Translations under genes and position numbers: made by a program
Part shown: positions 24,901 to 31,479 of the stretch, one piece after another
Position numbering within the stretch: the first letter of the stretch is position 1
How the letters are laid out: each line of letters begins with the position of its first letter
Source: Anisus vortex
Lineage: Eukaryota > Mollusca > Gastropoda > Planorbidae
Length of the DNA stretch: 64,000 nt
Direction: 5' to 3'
NCBI GenBank assembly: GCA_949126835.1
Contig: OX421497.1
Coordinates: 46,382,215-46,446,214 of the forward strand
Notes under the pieces: model-generated
Databases searched by the model: none
Seen by the model: only the letters and a program-made list of their open reading frames with translations
Told to the model about the DNA's origin: nothing

Positions 24901-27900
24901 GATACCATTCGAGATGAACAGACCTTATATTTTGTGTTTGTCCTTGCATACATGGCCTAAAAAACCTTAATAAGACTTACGTTTTCTTCTCGAGTGGCAT
25001 CCGGGCATGGAATTGTTGCCTGAACGAACCAGTAAGACCAGTCACATAACATCATTTAAAACATTAATAAAAATGCAAGACTACACTCGGACCACGGATG
25101 ATCGTTAAGCGCAATAATCTTCTTTATAGAAGTAGCGTCTGTGAGATAAGACATGTATTTTTTTTTTTATGTGGACCTTTCTTAGATTTGTATAAATGAA
25201 TTTATGTGGACCTTTCTTAGATTTGTATAAATGAATTTATGTGGACCTTTCTTAGATTTGTATAAATGAATTTTGTTACAATTTAATGCTTCATTTAGTT
25301 TTAATTACTTCCCTATTTACCCTTCTTTTCTAATAAACAAACTACACTTTTATTTACATTAATGATGTAAAATTACGATGACTTAAGTATAACACTACCC
25401 TGATAATCTATTCAACTTATCTTATATTTTGCTGTGGATCATTGTGTACTTATCCTTGATTTTGAGTCTAGTCTTACCATCTTATTTTATCATTTAACTT
25501 AAGTTTAGTTGTTGGTATTCCTGGTTTGTTAAGATAACCCATTCCATGCTCCGTTGCCACTCGAGTAGAAAGATACATTTTATGATTGAGACTATGTTTT
25601 TATATTTATATTTTTTCTCAATATTTCCTAGATTATATTTATTACAAGTTATATTATGTATCTCTAAATTAGAGACGGAACTACAAGCCACAATGTCAAG
25701 TAATACTGCCATCAAGTCAGACTCTGTAGAACTTCATTGGACAACTAGATCCAGAATCCCCAACGTGTCTTATAATGTAACATGGAAGTCTAGATTTTAC
25801 TCAGACAGATTGAACTACACAGAGACAAATGCAAGTTATATTCTCGTTGAAGGTCTGGATCCTAGCCGAGAGTATAATTTTACAATAACGACCATTGTAC
25901 CATCAGACATGTATTACTCAATCCAAACCGTAACGATGTCTTTTACAATAGAAACCAGTAAGTATTTCTTATTTCATTATACACGAACATAAAAGACAAA
26001 TGGACTTTTACTTTAGTTATTGTAAGAGATTAGTTATCATATGTTAGTATATAGAGTAGAGTAAGGTTCGCATGATATTGAATGAATGATTTGGCACAAT
26101 GGGATGAAAGAGTTAGAGATTATCTAAGGGCTTCCTATAAACAAACAAACCAAAGACAAGTCAGTTGTGATTCAGACGGCAACCAAGCTAATAATATTGT
26201 GGTATTGTCATTTACTCAACAAGTTGTGGCTCTTATAGATATTATAGATACAACTGCAGACTTGGAAGATTGATGTATGAAAGATATATTATGTTCAGGA
26301 TGAATATGATGATGCATTAAAACAAGTGGATGATAACAACGCCTCTCTTAGATCTTCACCTTACCAGTGTTAATACATTAGTTGTTGTATTCGTCTTGTG
26401 GCAGTTACAATGTGAACCTAAATTGTATTTTTTTTATTTTTTATTTATGTGTAAATTGATCTATCCAATCTATACAGAACGACCGTTTGGTTACAGTTGT
26501 TCCAATAGTTCCCAATGTTCAGAACTTATGATTTGTAACTCGGGAACATGTCAGTGCCTAAGTCGGTATTACTACAATATGTACAGTTGTGTAACTAGTA
26601 AGTAAAAAAGAACAACATTAGCATAATGTATGCAGTTCACGTCTATATTAGTTCTGTTATGTAGATTTCAAAAGAACTCACGAAGAATTATGACTACAAT
26701 ACCTGGCTTTATGCATGTTAGGATGTTTACATTGAAATATTTTCCTCATATTCAATATGGATTTTAATTTATGCAATCTCTAGGTGCTGGAGAAACGTAA
26801 AGCTACTTAGTGGGGGGGATGGGGAGCAGCTTTGTTCTGCTGGAGTATCGAAGGCCCTGGGTTCAAATCCTGGAGAAGGCTTGGATTCGTCCTGTAACTT
26901 TAGGGTGTCCCTGACTCTATCCAGCTACTGATAGAAGCCTGGTATTAGTTGGGGCAAAGAAAAGGCAGCTGGGCGTTGTACTGTCCACACTAATCTCCTA
27001 GCGTGCGTGGCCACAGAAGAAAGTGAACGCTGGTTCACTGGCCCTATTAATTAATTAAATCCAATGGGACCACTTTCCTTTACTCCTTTGGTAGTCTTTA
27101 ACTACTTTTTGCGTATTTCTGTGATACATGTTATGTTGTAAACCAGTCAGAATTTCAGCTGTCAGTCGATTATAAAAGTTACGAAATTTCCATGGTTCAT
27201 CATATTATTGTTTTATCATTTTATATCAGTCATCAAATTTGGAATTAAAGGGCAGTTATGCCTATTGAAAGCCCAACAAATATAATTAAAAATTTAGCGT
27301 TTTATTAACGGAGAATAAATGTCACAGATGACTTTGATCTTGATATCCAAGAGAGCTAACTGCTATGCAGACTAACAGAAGAATATAGTTTGCAATCTTG
27401 TTTTCCTGTCTCTTTTATCGGATCTTGTTTTTTTTTAGCATGTCTGAAATATTATTATGCGTGTGTTTGATTTGTTCTTACGTTTTAAAGACTTTTTTTG
27501 TATTGTCGGTGTCCCATATTATTATTATAATCAATAAGATAGCATCCATCGCAGGAGATACTTTGCATCAGGCTCGATTTTCGATTTATTTGCTGACAGT
27601 ATAACAAATAAAATTGCTTAGAGTATACAGTGTAAGTTAAAGTTACATTTTTTCTTACATTAACCCTTTCAGGACTAAAAGGCTACGAGTGTTCAAGCAA
27701 TGATGATTGTAAAGATACATTAACTTGTATAGAAAACACATGTCAATGTTCTACAGGATATTATTATCATTACAAGCACCAGAGATGTTTTATGGGTAAG
27801 TACTTAGTCAATCTATTTGTAATGTTTTAATATTTCTTATTAAAAACAATTGAATCAAGTTATCTTATAATCTATAGGAGCTTCTTTTATAAAGAATAGT

Positions 27901-29272
27901 ATTGCGTCCACCCGTTGTTGAAGTCTTAACATTAATTTTAAAAAAAATGCTTTTAATTATGTTAAGTTGTTGGTTATTTTTTAACAATGCAGTCAACACA
28001 TTACATTTAACAACTCTAGTAAGGAATTCTTGAAATGTGTAAATTGACTTAAACGTATTAAATACATTGGCTCGTTTGCTTTTTAGTATGTTACTCTGGT
28101 CGTACAGGGGCAAAATAAAAAAAACAAGTTTTTGGTCTCTCAGATCTGAACATAATTTATGTCATGGTCAAACACTGTACAGTATAAGGAGAAACACTTT
28201 GATACATTGTAAGTAAAGTACCCTTCGGACCAAACTGATCGTAGGGCTGGTGAAGCAGCGTTCACCAGTTTCTGTGTCACGACATACTAAGGGATGTGTG
28301 ACCAGCGCAATGCCCAGCCGACTTTACTTTACCCCAACTAGTGTCAGGTACCCATTAGAGCTGGGTAGGCTCAGGGAAATCCTCAAGTCCTGGAAAAAGT
28401 CCTAGCCTACACCAGGAACTTCGTATCGCCAGTCGAAAGCTTTGCCGCTTGGCCCATGACACATTGTAAACCACTCTATTTTCCAGACTTGTCCGATAGA
28501 ACACACAGGAAATATTCTAATTAAAATGTTGATAATGTTTTATTTGAAATATTCTAATCACTACAAACACGTATTTCTTTACATACCGTCCCCCAGCTCA
28601 GAATGAAGGAGACTCATGTGATCCTTCCATTGAAGACATTTGTAAAACGCCAGAACTTAGATGTGAACTTTTTCCTACTGGCAACAATTATATATGTGTA
28701 CAGAACAATAATGTCCAAGGCGTTGAAAGCCCTGAAAGTAAAACTAAAATTCAATTTCAATTTTTATAAGCAGGTTAAATTATTAGATTAAATTTATATG
28801 AAACTTTTTTGTCTTTGCAAATAAATTGAAATAACTAAATAAAAGAATTCATTAAATCCATCTTCAGCTACCTGATGATAGAAATTGACATTATTCAATT
28901 TATTAAGTTTCGACTCAATTATTTTTATTATAACTTAATTAGATAATTAACCTTTTCACGTTTAAGGTTACTGACCTATGTATCCCGTTGTCGCTTGTCT
29001 TCTCTAGAAGATAATACTTTGACTACAACGAATATAGCGCTGATAGCGGCTACAGTTGTTGGCTGGGTGGCAGCTTTAGCAGCATGTATAGCTAGTTGTA
29101 TTCTATGTGGAAGGAATCAACAGGAACTAACAACGAACATCCAGTAAGAAATATACACAGAGAGAGAAAGGAAGAGAGAAAGACCGACAGAGACAGAGAC
29201 ACGGAGAGAGAGAGAGAGAGAGACAGACAGAGAGAGAGAGAGACAGACAGAGAGAGAGAGAGAGAGACAGAC

Positions 29273-29305
<33 letters not shown>

Positions 29306-29310
29306 GAGTG

Positions 29311-29341
<31 letters not shown>

Positions 29342-31479
29342 GAAAGAGTTAATTTAAGTTTATTGAATCTAATTTTATTACAAGAATTAGTTGTTATAAG
29401 ATATTTATATTTCGTGTAACTTTATTTCACAGAAATGATATGGTTATTACACGGGCTGCTGATAATAATAACAGAAGAGTTAATGAATATAAAAATTTTC
29501 CACCACAAGGTAAATAAATAAGTGTAGTGTCTAATTGTATAGTTATAGGAACTTTTGTACGGGGATTTTACCCCATTTTTCAGCTTATCTTATCTTGTGA
29601 TTTACAGGACGCGTTCTCTAAATAGAAAAATTATTGGCGACTACACATATGGGTAGATTAACTCGGGATAAACCTTATTCTGTGGGTCGCCATAGAGACA
29701 TAAGGTTGTAATCACTTCTGCTGGCTCGATCCTGGACGGCTTACCAGTTGGGCTCAAATACTGTAACTTGCCTTTGCCTCGTTAACAATCGACATCCACC
29801 AAGTCTGCTTTTGTCTGCCAACCTCTTTTTCTTTCCCTGTGGGACTTGAAGTCTAGTCGAGTCTGACCACAATATCTTGCCGTTAGGAGAGCTTCCGGGA
29901 CTAAGGGTCGACTGTGAAGCGATCGGAGTGCTCGTCCCTCCGCTCTCTGGGACCAAGTAGACCTGGTGGTGTTCAAAGCCTATAGCTCGTACCGCTTGTA
30001 CGTTGGAGAGAGGTCCGTGTGGCAAGGTAATCTCGACCGTTGGTCTCGTAGAAACGCGGCCCTCGCAACGGGCGCCAGGGTTGGCAAAACGAAAAACGAT
30101 CTTTATGGCGTCCTCCAGTGCGCGTCGAGCTGATCGAAGCTGGTTCGCCTGCGATGCCGCCTTGCTGAAAGTGTGGTTTGTAGCCGGGGACGTGACGGGA
30201 TCCACTCTAATTAAAGAGCGGCGTGAGTCACGCCCCGTTTGAATAATTCGGCAGAACGCGTCTAGGCCGGCGGCGCCTTCCGAACGTCTCTAGGTCGGTT
30301 TTGTTAGGGAACGATAGCTATCTGGTTGATCTCAAAGATTAAGCCATGCATGTATATTTTACAGGCTGACACTTACTAAGAGGGAAACCTCAACCTCACT
30401 TATCTTATCTTCTTCATAATACTGTGGAGACCCCGATAGAACCGAGGAAAGAGTCCACAATTTAAATACACATAAAATAAAAGCATCACAAACAACAATT
30501 ATAAACAGGTGACAGAGTGTCACTTTAGGTTTTTAGACCAGCCAGCCCTTCAGTGACGATTTAAAAGCCTGAACTGTAGGGGCAGTGATGGAGGCCTGGT
30601 CCAGGGTGTTCCACAGCCTAATGGCTCACGGAAAAAAAGAATATTTGTAGCCGTCGGTGCGTGCATGTGGGACATGCAGCTTGAGCTGGTGGCCTCGGGT
30701 AGAGCGGGACACCTGTTGGATTCGGCCTGACTGAGTGGACATTTCCACGTGGCGGTTCACGATCTTGTAAACAGTGGTGACCTTGTTTATCGCTCTGCGA
30801 TGATGTAGGGGCTCCAGTTGAAGTTGGGCCACCAAAGCTGAGGCGCTAGTTTTAAGGTCGTAGGTTTTCGATATTTGTGTCCATTCCATTCGGACTTCCA
30901 AGTAGTTTTATTTATTAATCCAATAGGTTGTCACTTTCAAGTTTTTCTAGCCCTGTAGTTATTTGCCTTTTTTAAAAGCATAGAATCATCATCATCATTA
31001 TCATTCTGATCCAGCAACCATCTTGGCACTTGTCTTTTGGCCTGAGTCTATGATGAAGAAATTGCAGACTTTTTTGTAGCTGTTTGTAGTTTGAATATAG
31101 AGTCTTTGAGAGCCTAGAATAAAATATTATATTAAATATTTCTCAAACGTCTAGCAGCATGTAGTTACCTGAGTGTGTTTGAAATCATGATTAAAAATAC
31201 ACACATTTCTAAAAAAAAACATAGTAACTCAATAAGCTGTTTTACCTTTGTACACCAGATCAAATCTCGGCCATCTACGTCAATAATGCTGACGTCACAT
31301 TTTCCGAGCTGGACGGCTCATCTGGACAGCCCTCAATATCTGCTGCATCCGCCGAGCCTCCCAGCCAAGCAGCTAAGCATCTAACGAAGCCCAAGCCGAC
31401 ATTGAGCCTAAAGCCCAATTATTCTCCTGAATTCCTGAATAGTGGATATGTAGAAGATTCAGTTCAAGGGTTAGGTTAG
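5844..31479 (+). CDS. Gene A: CUB/EB/FN3 single-pass membrane receptor, 17 exons
   Basis: The model joins 5844-5891, 14320-14491, 15142-15265, 16041-16243, 17018-17144, 20411-20610, 21025-21147, 21972-22097, 23132-23251, 23767-23892, 25673-25957, 26478-26597, 27673-27795, 28597-28737, 29008-29143, 29433-29509 and 31259-31479. The total is 2472 nt (823 aa), and every junction keeps frame at GT/AG sites. Domains by residue: signal peptide 1-16, EB1 17-73, CUB1 about 74-182, CUB2 183-291, EB2-5 292-456, FN3 457-551, EB6-7 552-632, four-Cys segment 633-679, transmembrane about 688-711, tail to 823. The architecture implies a type I surface receptor with a cytoplasmic tail; the ligand is unknown. 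I do not recognise a named orthologue. The stop codon lies at the edge of a LINE, so the tail may be truncated. Confidence 0.82.
5892..6285 (+). other. Gene A intron 1, proximal part
   Basis: This is AT-rich intron sequence between the signal exon and the minisatellite/LTR element. No exon or RNA gene is seen. Confidence 0.5.
6286..6357 (+). repeat. 19-bp minisatellite, left remnant
   Basis: Words such as 'atgtctttagtgttttgatg' are the same unit as the long array at 12770-14170. The LTR element split the array; this is the left side. Confidence 0.65.
6358..6980 (-). repeat. 3' LTR (element orientation)
   Basis: The 623-bp repeat has TG...CA ends and TGTTA/TAACA inverted tips. It matches 12147-12769 except at two sites (ggttgcttg versus ggttccttg; atgaaagatc versus atgatagatc). 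Confidence 0.92.
6981..6993 (-). other. polypurine tract of the LTR element
   Basis: The minus strand reads agaaggaggggga directly against the 3' LTR. This is the expected position and composition for a plus-strand DNA primer. Confidence 0.75.
6994..9221 (-). other. non-coding internal region of the LTR element
   Basis: About 2.2 kb of AT-rich sequence lies between the last pol-like frame and the polypurine tract. The longest frame on the element strand is 76 codons (8752-8982). I see no reverse transcriptase, RNase H or envelope-like signature. Confidence 0.55.
9222..9500 (-). pseudogene. probable integrase C-terminal remnant
   Basis: A 92-codon frame begins just after the stop of the gag ORF and continues its sense (LLGLIKYLDKYIKFLSD). 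The order resembles the region after 'GPLKIL.EEW' in Ty3/gypsy integrases, followed by a hydrophobic stretch LLTLLLLFVKF. The homology is inferred from position and pattern, so it is tentative. Confidence 0.4.
9510..11978 (-). CDS. Gag-protease polyprotein fused to an integrase fragment
   Basis: The ORF has 822 codons. Residues about 10-55 resemble a SAP-like helical motif. Residues about 70-125 are a highly charged coiled coil. Residues about 140-310 look like a gag capsid with a SCAN-like part. A zinc knuckle CTFCKRTGHSIEDC (C-x2-C-x4-H-x4-C) lies near residue 350, and a retropepsin DTGAS motif near residue 517. A low-complexity acidic stretch follows. From about residue 758 the sequence is an integrase-core fragment (YGLPKSIPTDRRTNF, then ESYPESRGAYG) that ends at a stop soon after. 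The upstream integrase residues and all reverse transcriptase are absent, so the frame crosses a large internal deletion. Particle and protease functions could still be intact. Confidence 0.85.
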   Translation of the reverse strand: MEFIENPEEEVLKTLSIKKLKEIAEILKIEVTETTPSRTVLTQQIKDVLIASGKLKVESSAEGYQVEGQMSEQLRFQLEMKRMELEDKREQKRLDREIEEKRLEMEDKKSQRETESHERIELAKIGATKKESHNDVEMARWKKLVPTYIDKESEIANFFQTFEISCRDFKFPEDKWGILVRTAFTQGRARDCILLLKEEHLNDYEIIKDSVLKAYNQIPESYRKRFRQYTMSPYQTHLDFLRAEEKLMDQWIKSRNISTLKELKDIILLEDFINKVRPDIRMYLSERDITDPHKAADLAEQYTLCHRTADGKNFNRSQRQGENTQKQHREKEHFVKQNDVNKRPVNKNVQCTFCKRTGHSIEDCWSIRSDKRPNKVVMCASHKPIQNVQESENTNELNSKKDSSKPETLRVDLPESKSQKVEKSTTEDNEDKYPDYKYRMATIGLIVLVHRDEKVDQSIFDSNKSLKSSKDETTPESHGQGKNKIDTETLCSFQPFISEGCVALQKEGPLKSVKILRDTGASLTLLLKDVLPLNDNTLTGQTVLLRGFEWKEEIPLHRIYLASDLVTGYVTVGVISKLPVEGISVILANDLAKGRVRPELIVKENPDPSPIVETGKEKELYPVGDVIKGMTPQKKKEETISQEKEKKEEILPREKIEEEEVELGTTIFSMIEDCPKGNDQSKKSSQNELIAEQKVDPELLQLHEKAVDEKETPTTDVYEQIDHSINKQQCKPAVAGTDEDLRSITEETSAESWTETTKSYGLPKSIPTDRRTNFASELFNPVLKNLCLEHEVTTESYPESRGAYGPIFGPTVQGPLKILPEE
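12126..12146 (-). other. putative primer-binding site
   Basis: Next to the 5' LTR the element strand reads tgcgggcttcgtcc about 3 nt in. It resembles the tRNA-Pro-type primer site of retroelements (tgggggctcgtccg) with an extra base. The resemblance is imperfect. Confidence 0.35.
12147..12769 (-). repeat. 5' LTR (element orientation)
   Basis: This is the second 623-bp LTR copy, with the same termini as 6358-6980. Transcription of the element would start here on the minus strand, opposite to gene A. Confidence 0.92.
12770..14170 (+). repeat. 19-bp minisatellite, main array
   Basis: The degenerate unit is tgtcttttacgtttagatg, with subtypes ending 'tttaatgtttaggtg'. There are roughly 70 units over 1.4 kb, more diverged toward both edges. 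It lies in gene A intron 1 just before the EB1 exon. Confidence 0.85.
14320..14491 (+). CDS. Gene A exon 2: EB1 six-cysteine module
   Basis: The acceptor is a long T tract then cag, and the donor is A|GTAAGA (phase 0 in, phase 1 out). The 172-nt exon encodes ITFSDAYRNCVQPDPGKY and then C-x5-C-x4-C-x4-C-x-C-x12-C. The gene B exon 58447-58618 is exactly the same length. Confidence 0.85.
14492..15141 (+). other. Gene A intron 2
   Basis: AT-rich intron sequence; no additional exon or recognisable repeat. Confidence 0.5.
15142..15265 (+). CDS. Gene A exon 3: CUB1, first half
   Basis: The acceptor is tttttgcag. The exon reads AGDCGYMGSYTGLILG and then SWTIYGPPDIYVTL. I place the donor at GT|GTAATG because only that choice (phase 2) keeps the frame into exon 4; it also aligns with gene B, where YITL is followed by ILTEID. 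The obvious alternative donor at 15264 breaks frame. Confidence 0.8.
15634..15690 (+). repeat. possible SINE family 1 fragment
   Basis: The words 'catggccacagaaacaggtg' followed by gaagactacatc match the 3' part of the family. Confidence 0.35.
16041..16243 (+). CDS. Gene A exon 4: CUB1, second half
   Basis: The exon encodes LLEIDMNPSSCFSNYVEILD and ends with HKGFKALYFIR. This is the CUB core pattern (C..DYVEI.D ... L.V.F ... GF.A.Y). The acceptor is gattctag and the donor is A|GTAAGG, phase 2 in and phase 1 out. Confidence 0.85.
16370..16690 (+). repeat. GC-richer insert, possible SINE
   Basis: This 0.3-kb block is much richer in G+C than the surrounding intron and has a B-box-like 'gagctcaagtccc'. 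No second copy was recognised in the window, so the assignment is weak. Confidence 0.3.
16930..16972 (+). repeat. (TA)n(GA)n microsatellite
   Basis: Simple alternating at repeats are followed by a ga run in gene A intron 4. Confidence 0.85.
17018..17144 (+). CDS. Gene A exon 5: CUB2, first half
   Basis: The exon encodes SSGYIASPGYPASYYINMNY and then TWHIAAKQGQVISIR, a textbook CUB N-terminal half (G.I.SP.YP..Y..N..C.W.I....G..I.L) with Y in place of the usual Cys. The acceptor is ctctcaag and the donor is AG|GTAACT, phase 1 in and phase 2 out. Confidence 0.85.
17145..18302 (+). other. Gene A intron 5, proximal part
   Basis: AT-rich intron. A less AT-rich block at about 17580-17770 has a 65-codon minus frame that I do not recognise. 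Nothing else is supported. Confidence 0.4.
18303..18768 (+). repeat. 57-bp tandem repeat, about 8 copies
   Basis: The unit contains caatcatctgtcactgactt, a G-rich part gggtggggct, and acatacaaaagtcgc. Units start about 56-57 bp apart (cc of 'gccaat' at 18367, 18424, 18481, 18537, 18594). Since 57 is 19 codons, open frames arise on both strands; they are by-products. Confidence 0.9.
18918..18948 (+). repeat. (GA)n microsatellite
   Basis: About 15 ga dinucleotides in gene A intron 5. Confidence 0.9.
19305..20365 (+). mobile_element. CR1-like LINE 3' end, interrupted by a solo LTR
   Basis: The coding remnant reads KYLRVIINDKLSWNPHID, then TLGFMKRNF, VRPI/LAYASSVLDP and TRVTPIVKSLNLETLEARRA. 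These are the C-terminal RT signatures of CR1/Jockey-type LINEs. It ends with the family 3' UTR (accacggatgagcgtaggac) and an ataagataag tail. Stops and frameshifts make it inactive. Confidence 0.8.
19449..19855. mobile_element. solo LTR inserted in the LINE
   Basis: The 407-bp insert starts TGTTACG and ends ATCACA. It is flanked by ctat (19445-19448 and 19856-19859). Removing it restores the LINE peptide run VRPILAYASSV across the junction, which confirms the boundaries. No internal region or second LTR is present. Confidence 0.75.
20411..20610 (+). CDS. Gene A exon 6: CUB2, second half
   Basis: The exon encodes ILIDVESSYDYVTIYDAPLP and ends KEGFSATYDMFG, matching the CUB C-terminal half (YDYV.IYD ... 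GF.A.Y). CUB2 as a whole has no cysteine. The acceptor is tttctttag and the donor is G|GTAAGT. Confidence 0.85.
20611..21024 (+). other. Gene A intron 6
   Basis: AT-rich intron with nothing further recognised. Confidence 0.5.
21025..21147 (+). CDS. Gene A exon 7: EB2 module
   Basis: The exon is phase 1 to phase 1. It contains six cysteines in C-x5-C-x5-C-x4-C-x-C-x12-C (CSYSDKC, CIGNICQC, QYYDRTARTC). It is a one-exon EB/EGF-like unit. Confidence 0.85.
21972..22097 (+). CDS. Gene A exon 8: EB3 module
   Basis: The exon is phase 1-1, between a tcag acceptor and an A|GTAAGT donor. The motif series is CNVSEECVSGLTC, CGC, then QYYDLKNNYC. Confidence 0.85.
22440..22745 (+). other. GC-rich block of unknown origin
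   Basis: This short block in gene A intron 8 is markedly GC-richer than its surroundings and has a 99-codon open frame with no recognisable motif. It resembles inserted repeat DNA more than an exon, because no fitting splice sites frame it. Confidence 0.35.
22770..22890 (-). repeat. tRNA-derived SINE family 2 copy
   Basis: On the minus strand a tRNA-like head reads ggccggtcatgtggttagta (A-box region), then accggactgtt, then the B-box-like gagttctaaccc. The same words occur in order at 34563-34640 on the plus strand. Confidence 0.6.
23132..23251 (+). CDS. Gene A exon 9: EB4 module
   Basis: The exon is phase 1-1 and encodes CSIPEECMLGLVC, CRC and DYYTGSTC. The acceptor is gtttttaag and the donor is G|GTAAAT. 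Confidence 0.85.
23252..23766 (+). other. Gene A intron 9
   Basis: AT-rich intron with a short ta microsatellite near 23720; no gene. Confidence 0.5.
23767..23892 (+). CDS. Gene A exon 10: EB5 module
   Basis: The exon is phase 1-1 and encodes CTSQVFCVQDLSC, CSC and YFDRTSRTC. The acceptor is atgtacag and the donor is A|GTCAGT, a weaker site than its neighbours. Confidence 0.83.
24135..24440 (-). repeat. dispersed repeat, LINE 3' UTR-like
   Basis: It starts with gataagataagataa and runs through 'gctttattgattcaaat' and 'tttgacttgataacat'. The same order recurs at 57225-57420. The terminal GATAA run suggests a minus-strand LINE tail. No coding part is seen. Confidence 0.5.
24990..25155 (+). 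repeat. CR1-like LINE 3' end
   Basis: The family words gagtggcatccgggcatgga, catcatttaaaacattaata and ggaccacggatgatcg are followed by gagataag. It is a strongly 5'-truncated copy in gene A intron 10. Confidence 0.7.
25163..25272 (+). repeat. 35-bp tandem repeat, 3 copies
   Basis: The unit, tttatgtggacctttcttag followed by atttgtataaatgaa, is repeated three times without visible change. Confidence 0.9.
25673..25957 (+). CDS. Gene A exon 11: fibronectin III domain (FN3-A)
   Basis: The 285-nt, phase 1-1 exon covers one FN3 domain: SVELHW, VSYNVTWKS, then LDPSREYNFTITTIVPSDMY and MSFTIET. The conserved W and the Tyr/Leu core of FN3 are present. It has the same length and pattern as FN3-B (34078-34362). 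Confidence 0.87.
26478..26597 (+). CDS. Gene A exon 12: EB6 module
   Basis: The exon is phase 1-1 and encodes CSNSSQCSELMICNSGTCQC, then RYYYNMYSC. The acceptor is ctatacag and the donor is A|GTAAGT. Confidence 0.85.
26815..27055 (+). repeat. SINE family 1, fuller copy
   Basis: The tRNA-like head has B box 'gggttcaaatcctgg', followed by 'aaggcttggattcgtcctgt', 'agttggggcaaagaaaaggc' and 'cgtggccacag..aagtgaacgctggttcac'. A/B-box polymerase III promoter architecture is inferred from the B box. Confidence 0.75.
27056..27672 (+). other. Gene A intron 12, remainder
   Basis: AT-rich intron; the 68-codon frame at 27398-27604 is hydrophobic low-complexity and not supported. Confidence 0.45.
27673..27795 (+). 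CDS. Gene A exon 13: EB7 module
   Basis: The exon is phase 1-1 and encodes CSSNDDCKDTLTCIENTCQC, then YHYKHQRC. The acceptor is ctttcag and the donor is G|GTAAGT. Confidence 0.85.
28215..28455 (-). repeat. SINE family 1 copy
   Basis: The reverse-complement family words 'gcagcgttcaccagtttctg', 'ggtacccattagagctgggt' and 'agtcctagcctacaccagg' appear in order. Confidence 0.7.
28597..28737 (+). CDS. Gene A exon 14: short four-Cys juxtamembrane segment
   Basis: The exon is phase 1-1 and encodes GDSCDPSIEDICKTPELRC and then NYICVQNNNVQGVESPE. The cysteine spacing differs from the EB modules. The acceptor is cccccag and the donor is A|GTAAAA. Confidence 0.78.
29008..29143 (+). CDS. Gene A exon 15: transmembrane helix
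   Basis: NTLTTT leads into the hydrophobic run IALIAATVVGWVAALAACIA, followed by CILCGR as the stop-transfer side. Phase 1 in, phase 2 out (CA|GTAAGA). The TM-B exon at 37910 has a similar IAA(T).(V/I)GW core. Confidence 0.87.
29160..29346 (+). repeat. (GA)n/(GACA)n microsatellite
   Basis: An imperfect ga and gaca array begins 16 bp after the exon 15 donor. Its arginine/glutamate-rich open frame is an artefact of the repeat. Confidence 0.9.
29433..29509 (+). CDS. Gene A exon 16: cytoplasmic tail, part 1
   Basis: The 77-nt exon, phase 2 to phase 1, encodes DMVITRAADNNNRRVNEYKN followed by FPPQG. It contains a Y-K-N tyrosine motif. The acceptor is ttatttcacag and the donor is G|GTAAAT. Confidence 0.78.
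29650..30345 (+). pseudogene. rDNA fragment: probable 5' ETS plus start of 18S rRNA
   Basis: At 30320-30343 the sequence reads ctggttgat and then ctcaaagattaagccatgca. These are the two conserved words that open eukaryotic 18S rRNA, with the roughly 20 nt normally between them missing. Similarity stops just after. The 0.65 kb upstream is GC-rich, unlike the intron around it, which fits the external transcribed spacer, though I cannot verify that part. The 154-codon minus frame inside it is therefore not a gene. Confidence 0.65.
30380..30905 (-). repeat. LINE RT C-terminal fragment with ATAAG tail
   Basis: The minus strand encodes LEPLHHRRAINKVTTVYKIV, then YKYSFFP and AIRLWNTLDQASITAPTVQA. 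This is the C-terminal RT pattern (L.RR ... FFPR.I..WN.LP). The 3' end reads tctccacagtattatgaaga and then agataagataag. A homologous 3' end occurs in plus orientation at 53775-53830. Confidence 0.75.
31259..31479 (+). CDS. Gene A exon 17: cytoplasmic tail, last exon
   Basis: The acceptor is tttgtacaccag. The exon encodes DQISAIYVNNADVTFSELDG and a Ser/Pro-rich stretch, ending SGYVEDSVQGLG and a TAG at 31477-31479. A Y-V-N motif is present. The stop overlaps the stop codon of the minus-strand LINE (31476-31478), so the native tail may have been longer. No AATAAA is seen until about 33935, inside another LINE. Confidence 0.7.

Noticed and set aside
29096..29311. Arg/Glu-rich 71-codon frame
   Set aside because: It begins inside the transmembrane exon in another frame and is mostly a GA microsatellite.
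29741..30205. 154-codon minus-strand frame in GC-rich DNA
   Set aside because: It lies in the probable rDNA 5' ETS fragment and has no recognisable protein motif.
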